A DNA stretch of 35,788 bases, from the IMG/VR virus record IMGVR_UViG_3300043464_000938, positions 1 to 35,788 of that record; one strand, written 5' to 3'. Shown here piece by piece: positions 1 to 7,901 of this stretch. The notes below the pieces were generated by a model. It made no database searches. It saw only the letters and a program-made list of their open reading frames with translations, and was not told the origin of the DNA. Source of the stretch: a virus. A program made the position numbers and the translations under genes. Numbering within the stretch: position 1 is the first letter of the stretch; each line of letters begins with the position of its first letter.

Positions 1-2155
1 CCTGCTTTTTACCAATAACCTTTCTAACCTTGTCAGCCTCTGACCAAGTCATTCCACCTAGGTGTACGCATGCTTGCATAACCTGTTCCTGATAAATAAT
101 AACTCCGTATGTATTTTCTGTAAAAGGCTTCATGATAGGATGAATATAGTTAACTGCCTCATCCCCGTGCTTTCTTTTAATATATGAAGCACCTACGGTA
201 TTCATTGCTCCTGGTCTAACAAGAGCATTCGATGCAGCCAAGTCTTCAAACTTATCTACCTGCATCTTTATAAGTAGATTTGTGTAAGGCGTTGCTTCGG
301 CTTGGAAAACACCTTTAGTGTATCCGTCGTTAAACATCTTGTAAACTTTTTGGTCGTCAAGGGGGATGCTGTAAAGATTAATTTCTTTACCGTGTCTATC
401 CTTAACTGATTTTAATGTATCTGAGATTACAGATAAAGTCTTAAGACCTAGGGCATCTAGCTTAATAAGACCTATATCTGCAACCGTATCCATGTCGTAT
501 GCCACGACTGGAATTCTTCCAGACACATCATCATTTGCATCTGCTCTGGACTCTATTGGTGCATACTTTCTCAAATCATCTTTTGCCACAACTACACCAG
601 CAGCATGTACTCCAACGCTTCGAATCTTTCCACGAAGACGTTCTGCAAGCCAAGTTACCTCTGGGTACTTTGCTCTAAACTCTTTTGTATTGGGTGAATC
701 CATAAAATCTTCAAACGTATCAATAGACTTCATTGCACGATTAACATCAGAAAGAGGAACCATAAATACTCTTGCCGCATCTCTAATTACACCCTTATCT
801 TTAAAATAAGTAAATGTAGAAATAGATGCTACGTGCTTAAACTTCTTCTTCAAATAATCTTTAACCTCTTTACGACGACGGTCCTCGAAGTCTGTATCAA
901 TATCTGGAAAGTCATTACGTTCTGGATTAATAAATCTAAAGAAAAGCAAATCATATTTAATTGGATCTACATCTGTAATTCCAAGGGCGTAGCAAACTAG
1001 TGAGCCTGCTGCAGAACCACGACCAGGTCCAACCATAATATTATTTGACTTAGCCCATGTAATCATATCTGCAACAACTAAGAAATATGAAGCAAATGCT
1101 TTATCTTTAATTATAGATAACTCTTCTGCAATTCTATCCAAGTAGACCTGATCTTTGTCCAGAGATAGCCTTCTAAGGCCTTCTAAGGCCATATCAGCTA
1201 GTTTCTTGTCAGCATTGGTCTTTGGGATGGGTAGCAGATCCAATCCCTCATAGAAGTCATACTCTTCAATCTTGTCTGCAATCTCCATTGTATTATCATA
1301 TATATCTGTACGAGTAATATCTGCCTTATTAAAGTCCGCCTCAATTTCAGACCTACTTTGAATAAATAGATTATAGTCCTGAAATGATATTCTACGGTCT
1401 GGATATAGGTAATTAAATCTATCCATCATATCTGGCATTTGTCTAGACATATCAAAGTCTGCATCTTTATCTGATTTAGGAGATGTTGATAAGATAAGCA
1501 TTGCTTCTTCTAAGACTCTGTCTTCTTCTTTGGCAAAGTGAGCATCACCTGTTGCCACCGATTTAATTTTAAGCTCGTCAGCAAGCTCAAGTAATTTAGA
1601 ATTTATTTCCTTCGGATTATGAGACTGAACCTCCACATAAAAATCATCTTGAAAAGTTTGCTTAAAATCCTTGAGTATAAGCTTTGCTTCTGAAAATTCG
1701 CCCTTTTCGATGCACTTGCTAATAAGGCCATTAAGGCATCCGCTAAGAACAATAACACCTTCTGCATATTCTTTAAGAACCTCTCTATCAATTCTAGGCT
1801 TATGGTAAAAGCCTTCTGTCCATGCAAGCTCTTGCAAGGAATTTATATTCTCTAGGCCCCTCTTATTTTTTGCTAAAAGAATAATATGATTGTAAGCCTG
1901 AATAGACTTATCTGTTTTAGAGGAGCGATCAAATCTATCTGTTGGAGAAATATAAGCTTCCACTCCTAGGATTGGCTTGATCCCTTGCTCTTTACATGCA
2001 ATTTGCATTTCACGGTGTGAAGATAGTGTTCCGTGGTCAGTAATAGCCAGAGAAGTCTGACCAGCTTCTTTTGCAGCTTTTACAAGTTCGGCAGGAGAAT
2101 TAAGCCCATCCATTAATGAATAGAAAGAATGCACATGCAAATGTGTGAAGTTCAA
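1..2155 (-). CDS. dnaE: DNA polymerase III alpha subunit (DnaE type), C-terminus cut off by window edge
   Basis: Replicative DNA polymerase. The reading frame is open from 2155 to the left edge (718 complete codons); the family is usually 1000-1200 residues, so the tau/beta-binding C-terminus is missing only because the window ends. An N-terminal PHP domain begins with HLHVHSFYSLMDG (His5, 7, 9) and has TDHG (Asp40-His41). The palm has GPGRGS at 376-381, PDIDTDF at 417-423 (catalytic Asp418 and Asp420) and LDALG with the third Asp near 567, all as in C-family polymerases. The start is TTG at 2155, preceded by GGCGGAG at a good distance; the first in-frame ATG would remove the PHP HxH motif. 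It lies 25 bases downstream of the SSB gene, so the two are probably co-transcribed. With DnaB, primase and SSB it makes a largely self-supplied phage replisome. The polymerase assignment is essentially certain. Confidence 0.95.
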   Translation of the reverse strand, partial: MNFTHLHVHSFYSLMDGLNSPAELVKAAKEAGQTSLAITDHGTLSSHREMQIACKEQGIKPILGVEAYISPTDRFDRSSKTDKSIQAYNHIILLAKNKRGLENINSLQELAWTEGFYHKPRIDREVLKEYAEGVIVLSGCLNGLISKCIEKGEFSEAKLILKDFKQTFQDDFYVEVQSHNPKEINSKLLELADELKIKSVATGDAHFAKEEDRVLEEAMLILSTSPKSDKDADFDMSRQMPDMMDRFNYLYPDRRISFQDYNLFIQSRSEIEADFNKADITRTDIYDNTMEIADKIEEYDFYEGLDLLPIPKTNADKKLADMALEGLRRLSLDKDQVYLDRIAEELSIIKDKAFASYFLVVADMITWAKSNNIMVGPGRGSAAGSLVCYALGITDVDPIKYDLLFFRFINPERNDFPDIDTDFEDRRRKEVKDYLKKKFKHVASISTFTYFKDKGVIRDAARVFMVPLSDVNRAMKSIDTFEDFMDSPNTKEFRAKYPEVTWLAERLRGKIRSVGVHAAGVVVAKDDLRKYAPIESRADANDDVSGRIPVVAYDMDTVADIGLIKLDALGLKTLSVISDTLKSVKDRHGKEINLYSIPLDDQKVYKMFNDGYTKGVFQAEATPYTNLLIKMQVDKFEDLAASNALVRPGAMNTVGASYIKRKHGDEAVNYIHPIMKPFTENTYGVIIYQEQVMQACVHLGGMTWSEADKVRKVIGKKQ

Positions 2156-2180
2156 CTTAATTCTCCGCCTATACTCTCTC

Positions 2181-2855
2181 TTACCAGTCTACGCTGCTGC
2201 TTGTTGAAGATGACTCTCGTTCTTCTGGAGATGACTCACCAGTATAGAATGCTTCCTGCTCTGCGTATGGAACGCTACGCACTGCTGTTTTTTCTAAATC
2301 AAACAGCTCGACAGCAGAAAAGTCGAATGGCTTTTCATCTTTAGCCAACGGTATAATTGTGTAGCTTGTGTCTGTCTTAAGACCACTACGCTTTACACGC
2401 CACATTAGATTTGTGATGCTTCCCATTTCATTTGCATATTCAATCAGTGTTGGTGTAATTGTTTTACCGCTTACTCCTTGAGAAAGAATTGCTACATATG
2501 GCTCAGTCTTTCCATCATCGACTAGAACATTAATGTAAAGACGCTTTCTTGCGCCCCAACCAGCCTTTGGATCCTTGCGGTGCTGCTCTTGAGCCCAGTC
2601 ACGGCCTTCATCTTCCATTGTGTCTAGTGCCTTACGGCGATAATCTTTAGGGTTTGTGTGTTCAATTGCAAAAAATCCGCAACCCATTTTTTCATTATAG
2701 TGTGGTGAATCTGGATCAAGCTCTTGTAAGAAGCGAATCTTTACAGCTTCTCCATCTTCAATCTTTAACCACTTTGCCTTGCTATCTTCTGAACTAGTGT
2801 ATGTAACCTTGTCCATTGCCTTTGTCATTCCTGACAAACCTTTTACTATTCCCAT
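2181..2855 (-). CDS. Single-stranded DNA-binding protein, T4 gp32-like
   Basis: A 224-residue soluble protein that probably coats single-stranded DNA during phage replication. The N-terminal half reads like a gp32/OB-fold family member (GEAVKIRFLQELD, then a basic, aromatic core with WGARKRLYINVLV and SGKTITPTLIEYANEMGSI). The C-terminus is a short Ser/Glu-rich acidic tail ending SSSVDW, comparable to the acidic protein-docking tails of SSBs. Only one Cys is present, so the gp32 zinc site does not appear to be conserved. It starts at ATG 2855 with a strong AAGGAG four bases after which the start follows closely. It sits between primase and polymerase, which supports the role. The fold call is from sequence style and context; no diagnostic catalytic motif exists for this family. 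Confidence 0.8.
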   Translation of the reverse strand: MGIVKGLSGMTKAMDKVTYTSSEDSKAKWLKIEDGEAVKIRFLQELDPDSPHYNEKMGCGFFAIEHTNPKDYRRKALDTMEDEGRDWAQEQHRKDPKAGWGARKRLYINVLVDDGKTEPYVAILSQGVSGKTITPTLIEYANEMGSITNLMWRVKRSGLKTDTSYTIIPLAKDEKPFDFSAVELFDLEKTAVRSVPYAEQEAFYTGESSPEERESSSTSSSVDW

Positions 2856-2908
2856 TTTATTCTCCTTATGTATGTAACGGTATATATCCGTTTGTAACCA
2901 CGTATCTT

Positions 2909-3898
2909 TTAAGTTCTGTATTCAAAATTAGATATGGCATTTGTTATACAGGCTTTAATATCTTCATCAGACATATCACCTGCATCTTTTACACCCTCTG
3001 GATATATTCTACCATAAGAATGCGATGCCCACAAGATGTTTTTATTACTTAATTTGTAAGCAATAGCCGAGCCTAAATCTCTTCCAGCCTTATCTGCATC
3101 AGTCATAATAATAACTGTATTGAAGTATCTGTTTAAAAGCCCTAAATTATCTCCAGATATATGACCGCCAAGAGTGGCAACTACATTAGGAAAGCCAGCT
3201 TGGTGAACACGAATAGCATCAAAGCTAGACTCTACAACTATTACTCTGTCACCAATTTTCTTGGCACGATGAATATTAAACATAGTCTTGCTTCTTGGAA
3301 GGTCTTTACTATTCTTAAATCTTTTATCAGATATGGATCTACCAACAACCCCTACTGGAGTTCCATCTGGACTATGTACTGGAACAGTTATCATGTCCAT
3401 ATTTTCAGAATACCCTAACATAAAATGTTCCATTGATTCTAAATTAATTCCACGAGAAACTAGATACTCTTTTGCCTTGCTGCTTTTTACTAAACCATCA
3501 TATAAATTTTTTAAGGTAGCTTCTGGGAACTCAACAAACTCTGGTTTATCTTGCAGCATATCTTTAAGAGACTCATCAAAATTTGCTAATGCTTCAGACT
3601 GCTTAGACTCAATAAATCTTAGCGACTGAAACTCATTTTTATTTAATATCCTTTTAACAAGGTCGCTCAATGTTCCAGCTTCTCCGCAGGATGGATTAAA
3701 GCAAATATATGCGCCTTTTGTTTTACTTATACTAAAACTTGATGTATGTCTATTAGAATGAAATGGGCAGTACGCAAGATAATCATTTGATGTCTCGCCC
3801 ACCATATCTATTCCAAGGCTTTGTACTATTGATTTGATATGGGCAGGGGTGTACTCCGAGCTATCAACTTGCCTTGAGTTATACCCTCTAATTGCCAT
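2909..3898 (-). CDS. DNA primase with CHC2 zinc finger and TOPRIM domain (DnaG type)
   Basis: Makes RNA primers for lagging-strand synthesis at the fork. An N-terminal CHC2-type zinc ribbon is visible as CPFH (Cys44, His47) and CFNPSC (Cys66, Cys71). The TOPRIM core follows, with VIVVESSFDA (Glu223) and IIMTDADKAGRD (Asp267, Asp269) for metal binding. At 329 residues it is shorter than bacterial DnaG because the helicase-interacting C-terminal domain is reduced or absent, as in many phage primases. The frame is open to 3949, but the ATG at 3898 has a clear purine-rich AGGAAAGAAG site before it and begins MAIRGYNSRQ, so I prefer it. The start overlaps the end of the upstream 99-residue gene in another frame. 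Its partners are the DnaB-type helicase and the SSB on either side. Confidence 0.93.
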   Translation of the reverse strand: MAIRGYNSRQVDSSEYTPAHIKSIVQSLGIDMVGETSNDYLAYCPFHSNRHTSSFSISKTKGAYICFNPSCGEAGTLSDLVKRILNKNEFQSLRFIESKQSEALANFDESLKDMLQDKPEFVEFPEATLKNLYDGLVKSSKAKEYLVSRGINLESMEHFMLGYSENMDMITVPVHSPDGTPVGVVGRSISDKRFKNSKDLPRSKTMFNIHRAKKIGDRVIVVESSFDAIRVHQAGFPNVVATLGGHISGDNLGLLNRYFNTVIIMTDADKAGRDLGSAIAYKLSNKNILWASHSYGRIYPEGVKDAGDMSDEDIKACITNAISNFEYRT

Positions 3899-4125
3899 GA
3901 CTTCTTCTTTCCTACATAGACTCCGTGGATAGTCATTAAGAATTTCCACGTTTGACCATCAAATTCTACCGAAAAGGATGGGTCAATGTCAAGTACTCTG
4001 GTGTATCCAGATTCTCTCATTTGATCTACAAGCAAGTTTTCATACTGTTTCTTGATCTTAATCATATTAGAATCATCTAGAAACTCAACCTGTATTTGAA
4101 ACCTTTTAATGTTTTGATGAGTCAT
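3826..4125 (-). CDS. Small protein of unknown function between helicase and primase
   Basis: A 99-residue protein that I do not recognise. It is charged, without membrane segments or Cys clusters, and has an alternating hydrophobic pattern (FQIQVEFLD, FSVEFDGQTWKFLMTIHGVYVG) suggesting a small alpha/beta fold. The ATG at 4125 lies inside the end of the helicase gene (20-base overlap) and its end overlaps the primase start, so it is translationally coupled in the replication operon. A role at the helicase-primase interface is possible only by position. Coding status is supported by the overlapping gene arrangement and absence of an alternative frame. Confidence 0.6.
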   Translation of the reverse strand: MTHQNIKRFQIQVEFLDDSNMIKIKKQYENLLVDQMRESGYTRVLDIDPSFSVEFDGQTWKFLMTIHGVYVGKKKSWQLEGITQGKLIARSTPLPISNQ

Positions 4126-5356
4126 TGCTCAGCTCTGGAAGATCTTCGTAAATTGGAGTAATAACACCTCTGTTAATATCCCAATCAAGGAAGAATCTGA
4201 AGTCGTGTCCGTGTCTATTCTTTCTAGACACCACCTCAATTAAATCTGTATTAGCATGCTTGTGAATAGCAATAGCCATATCTGCATCATACTCAATTGC
4301 TTTTGACCATGCAACTTGGCTCATCATCGGAGGCTGCTTTTGGTCTGAGATATCATCTGCAGTTGCTGCAGTAATATCAATAATTGGAATTCCATTTGTA
4401 ACAGCCAATAACTTAAAGTCTCTTGAGATATTTCTATTTCGCTCTACTTCAGAGTTGCTTCGCTTGTTATCATTAAATAATTGATGGTAATCTAAAATTA
4501 CTAAGTCTGGCTTATGCTGATCAATCTTTCCTTGAATTGTTGCTGGTGTTACTTCTCCAGCACCTTCATTAGAAACAAGGATGAAGCTGTTCTTGCCTTC
4601 AGTCTTTTTCTTTCCCCAAGTTTTAAAATCATCAATGTTAATGTCACCTTTTGAAAGGTCGCTTGCTCTAAACAATCCAGAACCAAGCATTGTATAGATT
4701 CTGTCTCGCATATTCTCTGGTGCCATTTCAAGAGAAACAATCATAGGCTTAAAGCCTTGCTCCCAAGCTTTGCATGCTAAGTATGATGTGAACCAAGTCT
4801 TACCACGTCCTGGCCAGCCAATAGCGACGATAAGGTGTCCTGGAGCCATTCCTGTTGGGTAAGCTTTATCAATGGCTTCAAATCCAGTTAGGATTCCTGG
4901 ACTACCGCCCATTGCCAATGATCTAGTTCTTACTGACTCGTAGTGTCTTTCTGCTGAATCTAAATCTGTTATATCTAAATCTTTTACGTTATTAGTATAT
5001 CTGCTTAGGTTTGCTAACTGTGACTGCATTGTACCAAGAACCCTAGAAGGAGCATCATCCTTCAAAGAGGATCCAGCTTGAAGAAGAATGGTCTTTAGTT
5101 TGTTGCCAACAAATTCATTTTTAAGTTTATCTAAATAGTATCCAGTCTCGCCTTTAGTTTCAACTGGCTCAAAGTCCTTGAACTTATCTTGAAGAATAGT
5201 TGCTTCTGGTACAGCTCTAAACTTATAATAATATGACTTAAGGCCTTCCCAAATATCTTTATGAGAAACGAATAGGTCGTCTGAGTTATCTGCAAGTATG
5301 GTGCTGATATCTTTGTTCTTGCATACCGCTGAGATTAGCTCGGCTTCTGTATTCAT
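4106..5356 (-). CDS. dnaB: Replicative DNA helicase, DnaB/RecA-fold type
   Basis: ATP-driven hexameric helicase expected to unwind the fork 5' to 3'. In 416 residues it shows an N-terminal helical region (about 1-130), then a RecA-like core with Walker A GWPGRGKT (180-187), SLEM at about 208-211, Walker B PDLVILDY (283-290) and an arginine-rich C-terminal segment VVSRKNRHGHDF (375-386) like motif H4/Arg finger of the family. It is close to the normal phage DnaB length. The ATG at 5356 overlaps the stop of the upstream small gene (TGA inside AATGAATG), with GAGGGT just before, so expression is coupled. Primase and SSB follow on the same transcript. Confidence 0.93.
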   Translation of the reverse strand: MNTEAELISAVCKNKDISTILADNSDDLFVSHKDIWEGLKSYYYKFRAVPEATILQDKFKDFEPVETKGETGYYLDKLKNEFVGNKLKTILLQAGSSLKDDAPSRVLGTMQSQLANLSRYTNNVKDLDITDLDSAERHYESVRTRSLAMGGSPGILTGFEAIDKAYPTGMAPGHLIVAIGWPGRGKTWFTSYLACKAWEQGFKPMIVSLEMAPENMRDRIYTMLGSGLFRASDLSKGDINIDDFKTWGKKKTEGKNSFILVSNEGAGEVTPATIQGKIDQHKPDLVILDYHQLFNDNKRSNSEVERNRNISRDFKLLAVTNGIPIIDITAATADDISDQKQPPMMSQVAWSKAIEYDADMAIAIHKHANTDLIEVVSRKNRHGHDFRFFLDWDINRGVITPIYEDLPELSNDSSKH

Positions 5357-5670
5357 TCATTACCCTCAATCATTTTTTTTGTTTTTTGCAACAGACGGCT
5401 TCTGTTGGCTTTGTCTTCTTTAATCTGCATCATCATGTCTTCTATTCTTTCAAAGTTGTTATAGAAAAAATTAAGCGGGTGCCTATTCTTTCCAGTCTCA
5501 AAATAATAGTACAAAACATCCTTTGCACGATCAAACCCTATGCTGTCAATCACATCTTGCATAGCCCACTTTTCTTTATATCTATTAATTGTTGGCTTTG
5601 AACTGTATAGGCCTTCATATAGATTTGAATATAAAGATAGTAGTATATAGGGTTCTTTATTTACTGCCAC
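5353..5670 (-). CDS. Small helical protein upstream of the helicase, unknown function
   Basis: A 105-residue protein starting with GTG at 5670 behind GAGGAA. It is rich in Tyr and basic residues, with a C-terminal helix (DDM-less stretch RIEDMMMQIKEDKANRSR) and no Cys motif, signal peptide or membrane span. Its stop overlaps the helicase start and its start overlaps the end of the gene before it, so it belongs to the replication operon. Phage helicase loaders are often small genes next to dnaB, which makes that one possible role, but I see no AAA+ or known loader motif, so this remains positional inference. Confidence 0.6.
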   Translation of the reverse strand: MAVNKEPYILLSLYSNLYEGLYSSKPTINRYKEKWAMQDVIDSIGFDRAKDVLYYYFETGKNRHPLNFFYNNFERIEDMMMQIKEDKANRSRLLQKTKKMIEGNE

Positions 5671-5866
5671 GCAATTCCTCTTCTACTTCTTGAGTCTTTT
5701 GAATGAGCTTGTCTTCAACAAACTTGTACACTCTATCTGCTGCTGCATCTACTGTTTCGCCGTCTCTAACAAAATCGTCTACGCCGATACCAATTTTAAT
5801 GCTTTCGAAGTTACCTAAGTTACGTGTAAAAGATAGATCAACTCTAACCTGAGTTCCCTTTTCCAT
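5657..5866 (-). CDS. Conserved-looking small phage protein, unknown function
   Basis: A 69-residue protein of the kind often seen in phage replication regions: a beta-rich N-terminal half (VRVDLSFTRNLGNFESIKIG, VDDFVRDGET) followed by an acidic amphipathic helix (RVYKFVEDKLIQKTQEVEE). No catalytic residues are apparent. ATG at 5866 overlaps the stop of the 40-residue zinc-finger gene (TAATG), with GGCGGAG just upstream. The end overlaps the next gene by 14 bases. The function is unknown; coding potential is well supported by the domain-like pattern and the coupled arrangement. Confidence 0.6.
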   Translation of the reverse strand: MEKGTQVRVDLSFTRNLGNFESIKIGIGVDDFVRDGETVDAAADRVYKFVEDKLIQKTQEVEEELRGSK

Positions 5867-5988
5867 TAGTGCTCCGCCTTTCTATGTCTGCTTAAAGTGT
5901 CGTGGGCAAAAATGCCCCAACGCACTACCAATTCTTTCTTACATATTTCACATACTACAACTCTTGCTGGGGCTACTCTGCTTTCCAT
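5866..5988 (-). CDS. 40-residue putative C2H2-like zinc-finger protein
   Basis: A very short gene found by reading the gap between 5973 and 5866. It begins MESRVAPARVVVCEICKK and ends DTLSRHRKAEH, giving Cys-x2-Cys (residues 13 and 16) and a pair of His near the end (His36-x3-His40), a plausible single zinc knuckle. Its stop (TAA) shares bases with the ATG of the next gene, and its start lies inside the end of the HTH gene, so it fits the coupled spacing of this operon with no slack. The ribosome site is weak (GAAGGGA about 12 bases away), which would suit translational coupling. It may bind DNA, RNA or a host protein. The call rests on fit and the Cys/His pattern only. Confidence 0.55.
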   Translation of the reverse strand: MESRVAPARVVVCEICKKELVVRWGIFAHDTLSRHRKAEH

Positions 5989-6455
5989 ACTGGCACAAAG
6001 TTCCCTTCTGTTGTCTTAGTATACAATATAGTGTTGTGTTTGAGAAGAGCCCTCATTTCATTTCTTGAAGGCATGTTATTAGAATACCCTGATTCTAATA
6101 TAAACTCATGAATGTCCATAATGTCCGATTCACTATACATAAACTTATACCATGTGCTATCTGGATTACCTATTGGATATACTTTTTGAGGATATCTTAT
6201 CTTACCGTCCAAAATATAATCTTCTATAGTAACCTTATGCTTGCCAAGCATTTGAGCTACTTGGCTAGTTGAATATGCATTCTCCATAGTTTTTAAAACT
6301 TGTGAATAAGAATACATAAGTCTTTTTTTATCTGGATAGCACCAAGCAACCATTTGGTCTTTAGATCTTGAATGACTTAATACTTTATGTATCTTGTTAT
6401 TTAAGAAGAAATACCGAATGCTTTTAGCTGACTGTTTTCTCTTTTTTCTATCCAT
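5973..6455 (-). CDS. Helix-turn-helix (MerR/excisionase-like) protein
   Basis: A 160-residue basic protein. Residues 61-86 (YSTSQVAQMLGKHKVTIEDY and following ILDGKI) form a winged-HTH of the MerR/excisionase type, where the first helix pair reads a DNA site and GKI marks the wing. The N-terminus is strongly basic (MDRKKRKQSAK). No effector-binding or catalytic domain is visible after it. ATG at 6455 has AGGTAA just before. The N-terminal coding region overlaps the preceding zinc-ribbon gene by 55 bases in another frame, so a later start is possible, though none has a good ribosome site. It could be a regulator of this phage or a DNA-architecture protein; the target is not evident. Confidence 0.65.
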   Translation of the reverse strand: MDRKKRKQSAKSIRYFFLNNKIHKVLSHSRSKDQMVAWCYPDKKRLMYSYSQVLKTMENAYSTSQVAQMLGKHKVTIEDYILDGKIRYPQKVYPIGNPDSTWYKFMYSESDIMDIHEFILESGYSNNMPSRNEMRALLKHNTILYTKTTEGNFVPVWKAE

Positions 6456-6589
6456 TTACCTAGTGCACTCGTATCCTTATTAATCATCCATCTTTTACCG
6501 CACATCATGCAGAAAAGCTCTACGTGTAGTTTTTGTGAAAATACTCTATCTACAAAAACTCTCCCCTGACACTTATTGCATTTCATCAT
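6401..6589 (-). CDS. Small zinc-ribbon protein
   Basis: A 62-residue protein with two CxxC knuckles, CNKC at 4-7 and CMMC at 27-30, the spacing expected for a treble-clef/zinc-ribbon fold (MMKCNKCQGRVFVD, LFCMMCGKRW). The C-terminal half is basic and helical. The start ATG overlaps the phosphoesterase stop by four bases (ATGA), indicating coupling. Such small ribbons in phages can bind nucleic acid or host RNA polymerase, but nothing here decides which. Confidence 0.65.
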   Translation of the reverse strand: MMKCNKCQGRVFVDRVFSQKLHVELFCMMCGKRWMINKDTSALGKWIEKRENSQLKAFGISS

Positions 6590-7386
6590 AGCGTAAATAG
6601 CTTCCCATCAACAACACATGAGTAATCTGGTGCCACATGGATCATTTGAATATGTGGGTAGTCATTTACAATATGTGCAATGGCAAAACCCTTTTGCCAA
6701 TCATGGTGCTGCATATATTTCATTCCATCTGATTTTTCATCACACATGTGGCCAAGTTCATATCCACGAAGAGTTTCTCCCTGTCCACCGTTTCTTAACT
6801 CATAAGTAACTAAGTGTGATGCTATTCTATGAGAGTGGCCTCTCATCAAAGATATCTGAAGGTCTTCCATATCTTTTCTTACTGAACCAGTTGAAGCAAT
6901 TGAAAGTCCATGATGAACATGGATATCTCCAAAGCGGCGCTTAGGAAGTTCATTATAATAAATGTACTCATAGCCTAGAGAATCTAAGCTCCACATTGAT
7001 TCTGGAGTTACCTCAGAAATATACTCTGGCAATTTAGCATCTACATAATTAAAGATTCTAATATCATGATTTCCTAATGCTGAAAAAAGCTGAGCATCTG
7101 GAAGCATCTCTCTTGTCTTTGCATAAAAGTCTCTTGCGCCTTTTGCTTCATGCCTCATCATTGGAACAATAAGATCTTTGCTATCATTCTTATGATAGTT
7201 TAAAAACTCTGCTGATTTGCCCTCAGTATACTTGCTATAGCAAGCCTGATCATCTGTGTCTCCAAGGTAGTCAACGACATCTGGTTTAAACCACTTCATG
7301 ACTTTAAACCAAAGCGCAATCATCTTATCGTCTTGATACGGAAATTGTTGATCGGATGATATCATCCACTTTAAATCGTTGCTCAT
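6586..7386 (-). CDS. Calcineurin-like metallophosphoesterase
   Basis: A 266-residue dimetal phosphoesterase. The family motifs are present in order: Asp12-x-Gln14 in SSDQQ (in place of the usual DxH), GDTDD at 42-46, GNHD at 105-108, HVHHG at 156-160 and GHSHR at 183-187. The natural substrate is unknown; relatives cleave phosphomono- or diesters, nucleotides or DNA ends. It is the first gene behind the 7440-7467 promoter, with AAGGG five bases before ATG 7386, and heads the left-arm operon that ends in the replisome genes. Being first suggests early expression and a possible role in nucleotide or DNA metabolism. The fold is clear; the substrate is not. Confidence 0.88.
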   Translation of the reverse strand: MSNDLKWMISSDQQFPYQDDKMIALWFKVMKWFKPDVVDYLGDTDDQACYSKYTEGKSAEFLNYHKNDSKDLIVPMMRHEAKGARDFYAKTREMLPDAQLFSALGNHDIRIFNYVDAKLPEYISEVTPESMWSLDSLGYEYIYYNELPKRRFGDIHVHHGLSIASTGSVRKDMEDLQISLMRGHSHRIASHLVTYELRNGGQGETLRGYELGHMCDEKSDGMKYMQHHDWQKGFAIAHIVNDYPHIQMIHVAPDYSCVVDGKLFTL

Positions 7387-7407
7387 TAAAACCCTTAATA
7401 TATATAA

Positions 7408-7427
7408 AAGCCACGATATCGTGGCTT
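7408..7427. promoter_or_regulatory. Perfect 20-bp palindrome at predicted transcription start
   Basis: AAGCCACGATATCGTGGCTT reads the same on both strands. It lies about six bases downstream of the likely start point of the 7440-7467 promoter and before the phosphoesterase gene. As RNA it folds to an 8-bp stem with a 4-base loop followed by TTTATATAT on the minus strand, so it could be a modest intrinsic terminator for readthrough from the small-gene cassette, a 5' stabilising hairpin, or a dimeric repressor operator. Confidence 0.6.
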
Positions 7428-7439
7428 AATGTTATAGCA

Positions 7440-7467
7440 ATTGTAACATATTAAATCAATGTGTCAA
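7440..7467 (-). promoter_or_regulatory. Near-consensus promoter for the left-arm operon
   Basis: On the minus strand: TTGACA (7467-7462), 16-base spacer, TACAAT (7445-7440) with an extended -10 TGT directly before it. Predicted start near 7433. It faces the phosphoesterase gene and the replication genes beyond. The consensus -35, near-consensus -10 and TGN element together make this one of the two best promoter matches in the window. Confidence 0.75.
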
Positions 7468-7475
7468 TAGATACT

Positions 7476-7901
7476 TTAAGGTTTACTTACAACCTTTTTA
7501 CCTGCACTCAACCAGTGAAAGTTAACTGGTCCAGATATAGTTTTTTCAGCATACACATTTAGTTTAGTTGATCCCGACCACTGTCCAGAAATAGACCATC
7601 TCATGTTATTAGTTTTAGGATCTTGGTTTCTTGGTGTTGCAACAACATAGGCGATTTCATAGTCTGGTCCCCAGTCTAAGTCTATATCAATTGGAGTTAC
7701 CTTCCCGCCAGTTAAACCATTTTCAAAAGTTACAACACCAGCCTTTAAATGCATTACAGCTAAAGTCGTTATGCTATTAGCAGTAGTTTTACTAAGGTTG
7801 TAAGTCTCATCAGATTGAAGCTTAATGCTATCTATTTGTGTTTGAAGATCCTGTAATTTTTTAGGATCTACTGGCTCTCCATCTTGAAATGTTACAGTCA
7901 A
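7476..7901 (-). CDS. Small structural-looking protein, possible appendage/fibre tip
   Basis: A 141-residue protein. Residues 12-50 form a heptad-like helix (KKLQDLQTQIDSIKLQSDET, then NLSKTTANSITTLAV), suggesting trimerisation, followed by a beta-rich, Trp-containing domain (VTFENGLTGGKVTPID, MRWSISGQWSGSTKLNVYAE, FHWLSAGKKVV). A coiled-coil stalk plus beta head is typical of small fibre or tip proteins, and it lies downstream of the tail fibre genes. The start is TTG at 7901 behind AGGGAG, overlapping nothing but abutting the preceding stop. It is the last gene before the left-arm promoter. A structural role is inferred. Confidence 0.55.
   Translation of the reverse strand: MTVTFQDGEPVDPKKLQDLQTQIDSIKLQSDETYNLSKTTANSITTLAVMHLKAGVVTFENGLTGGKVTPIDIDLDWGPDYEIAYVVATPRNQDPKTNNMRWSISGQWSGSTKLNVYAEKTISGPVNFHWLSAGKKVVSKP

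Noticed and set aside
1603-2344. Short open frames on both strands across the polymerase gene and the SSB end
   Set aside because: They overlap the PolIII alpha and SSB frames, which carry clear motifs; the short frames have none.
2856-2908. AACGGATATATACCGTT hairpin between primase and SSB genes
   Set aside because: Only a 5-bp stem with a 7-base AT loop and no T-run following; too weak to call a terminator, and no promoter with proper spacing was found here.
3898-3949. Longer primase start at 3949
   Set aside because: The extra 17 codons lie in the shadow of the upstream gene and lack a ribosome site, whereas ATG 3898 has one.
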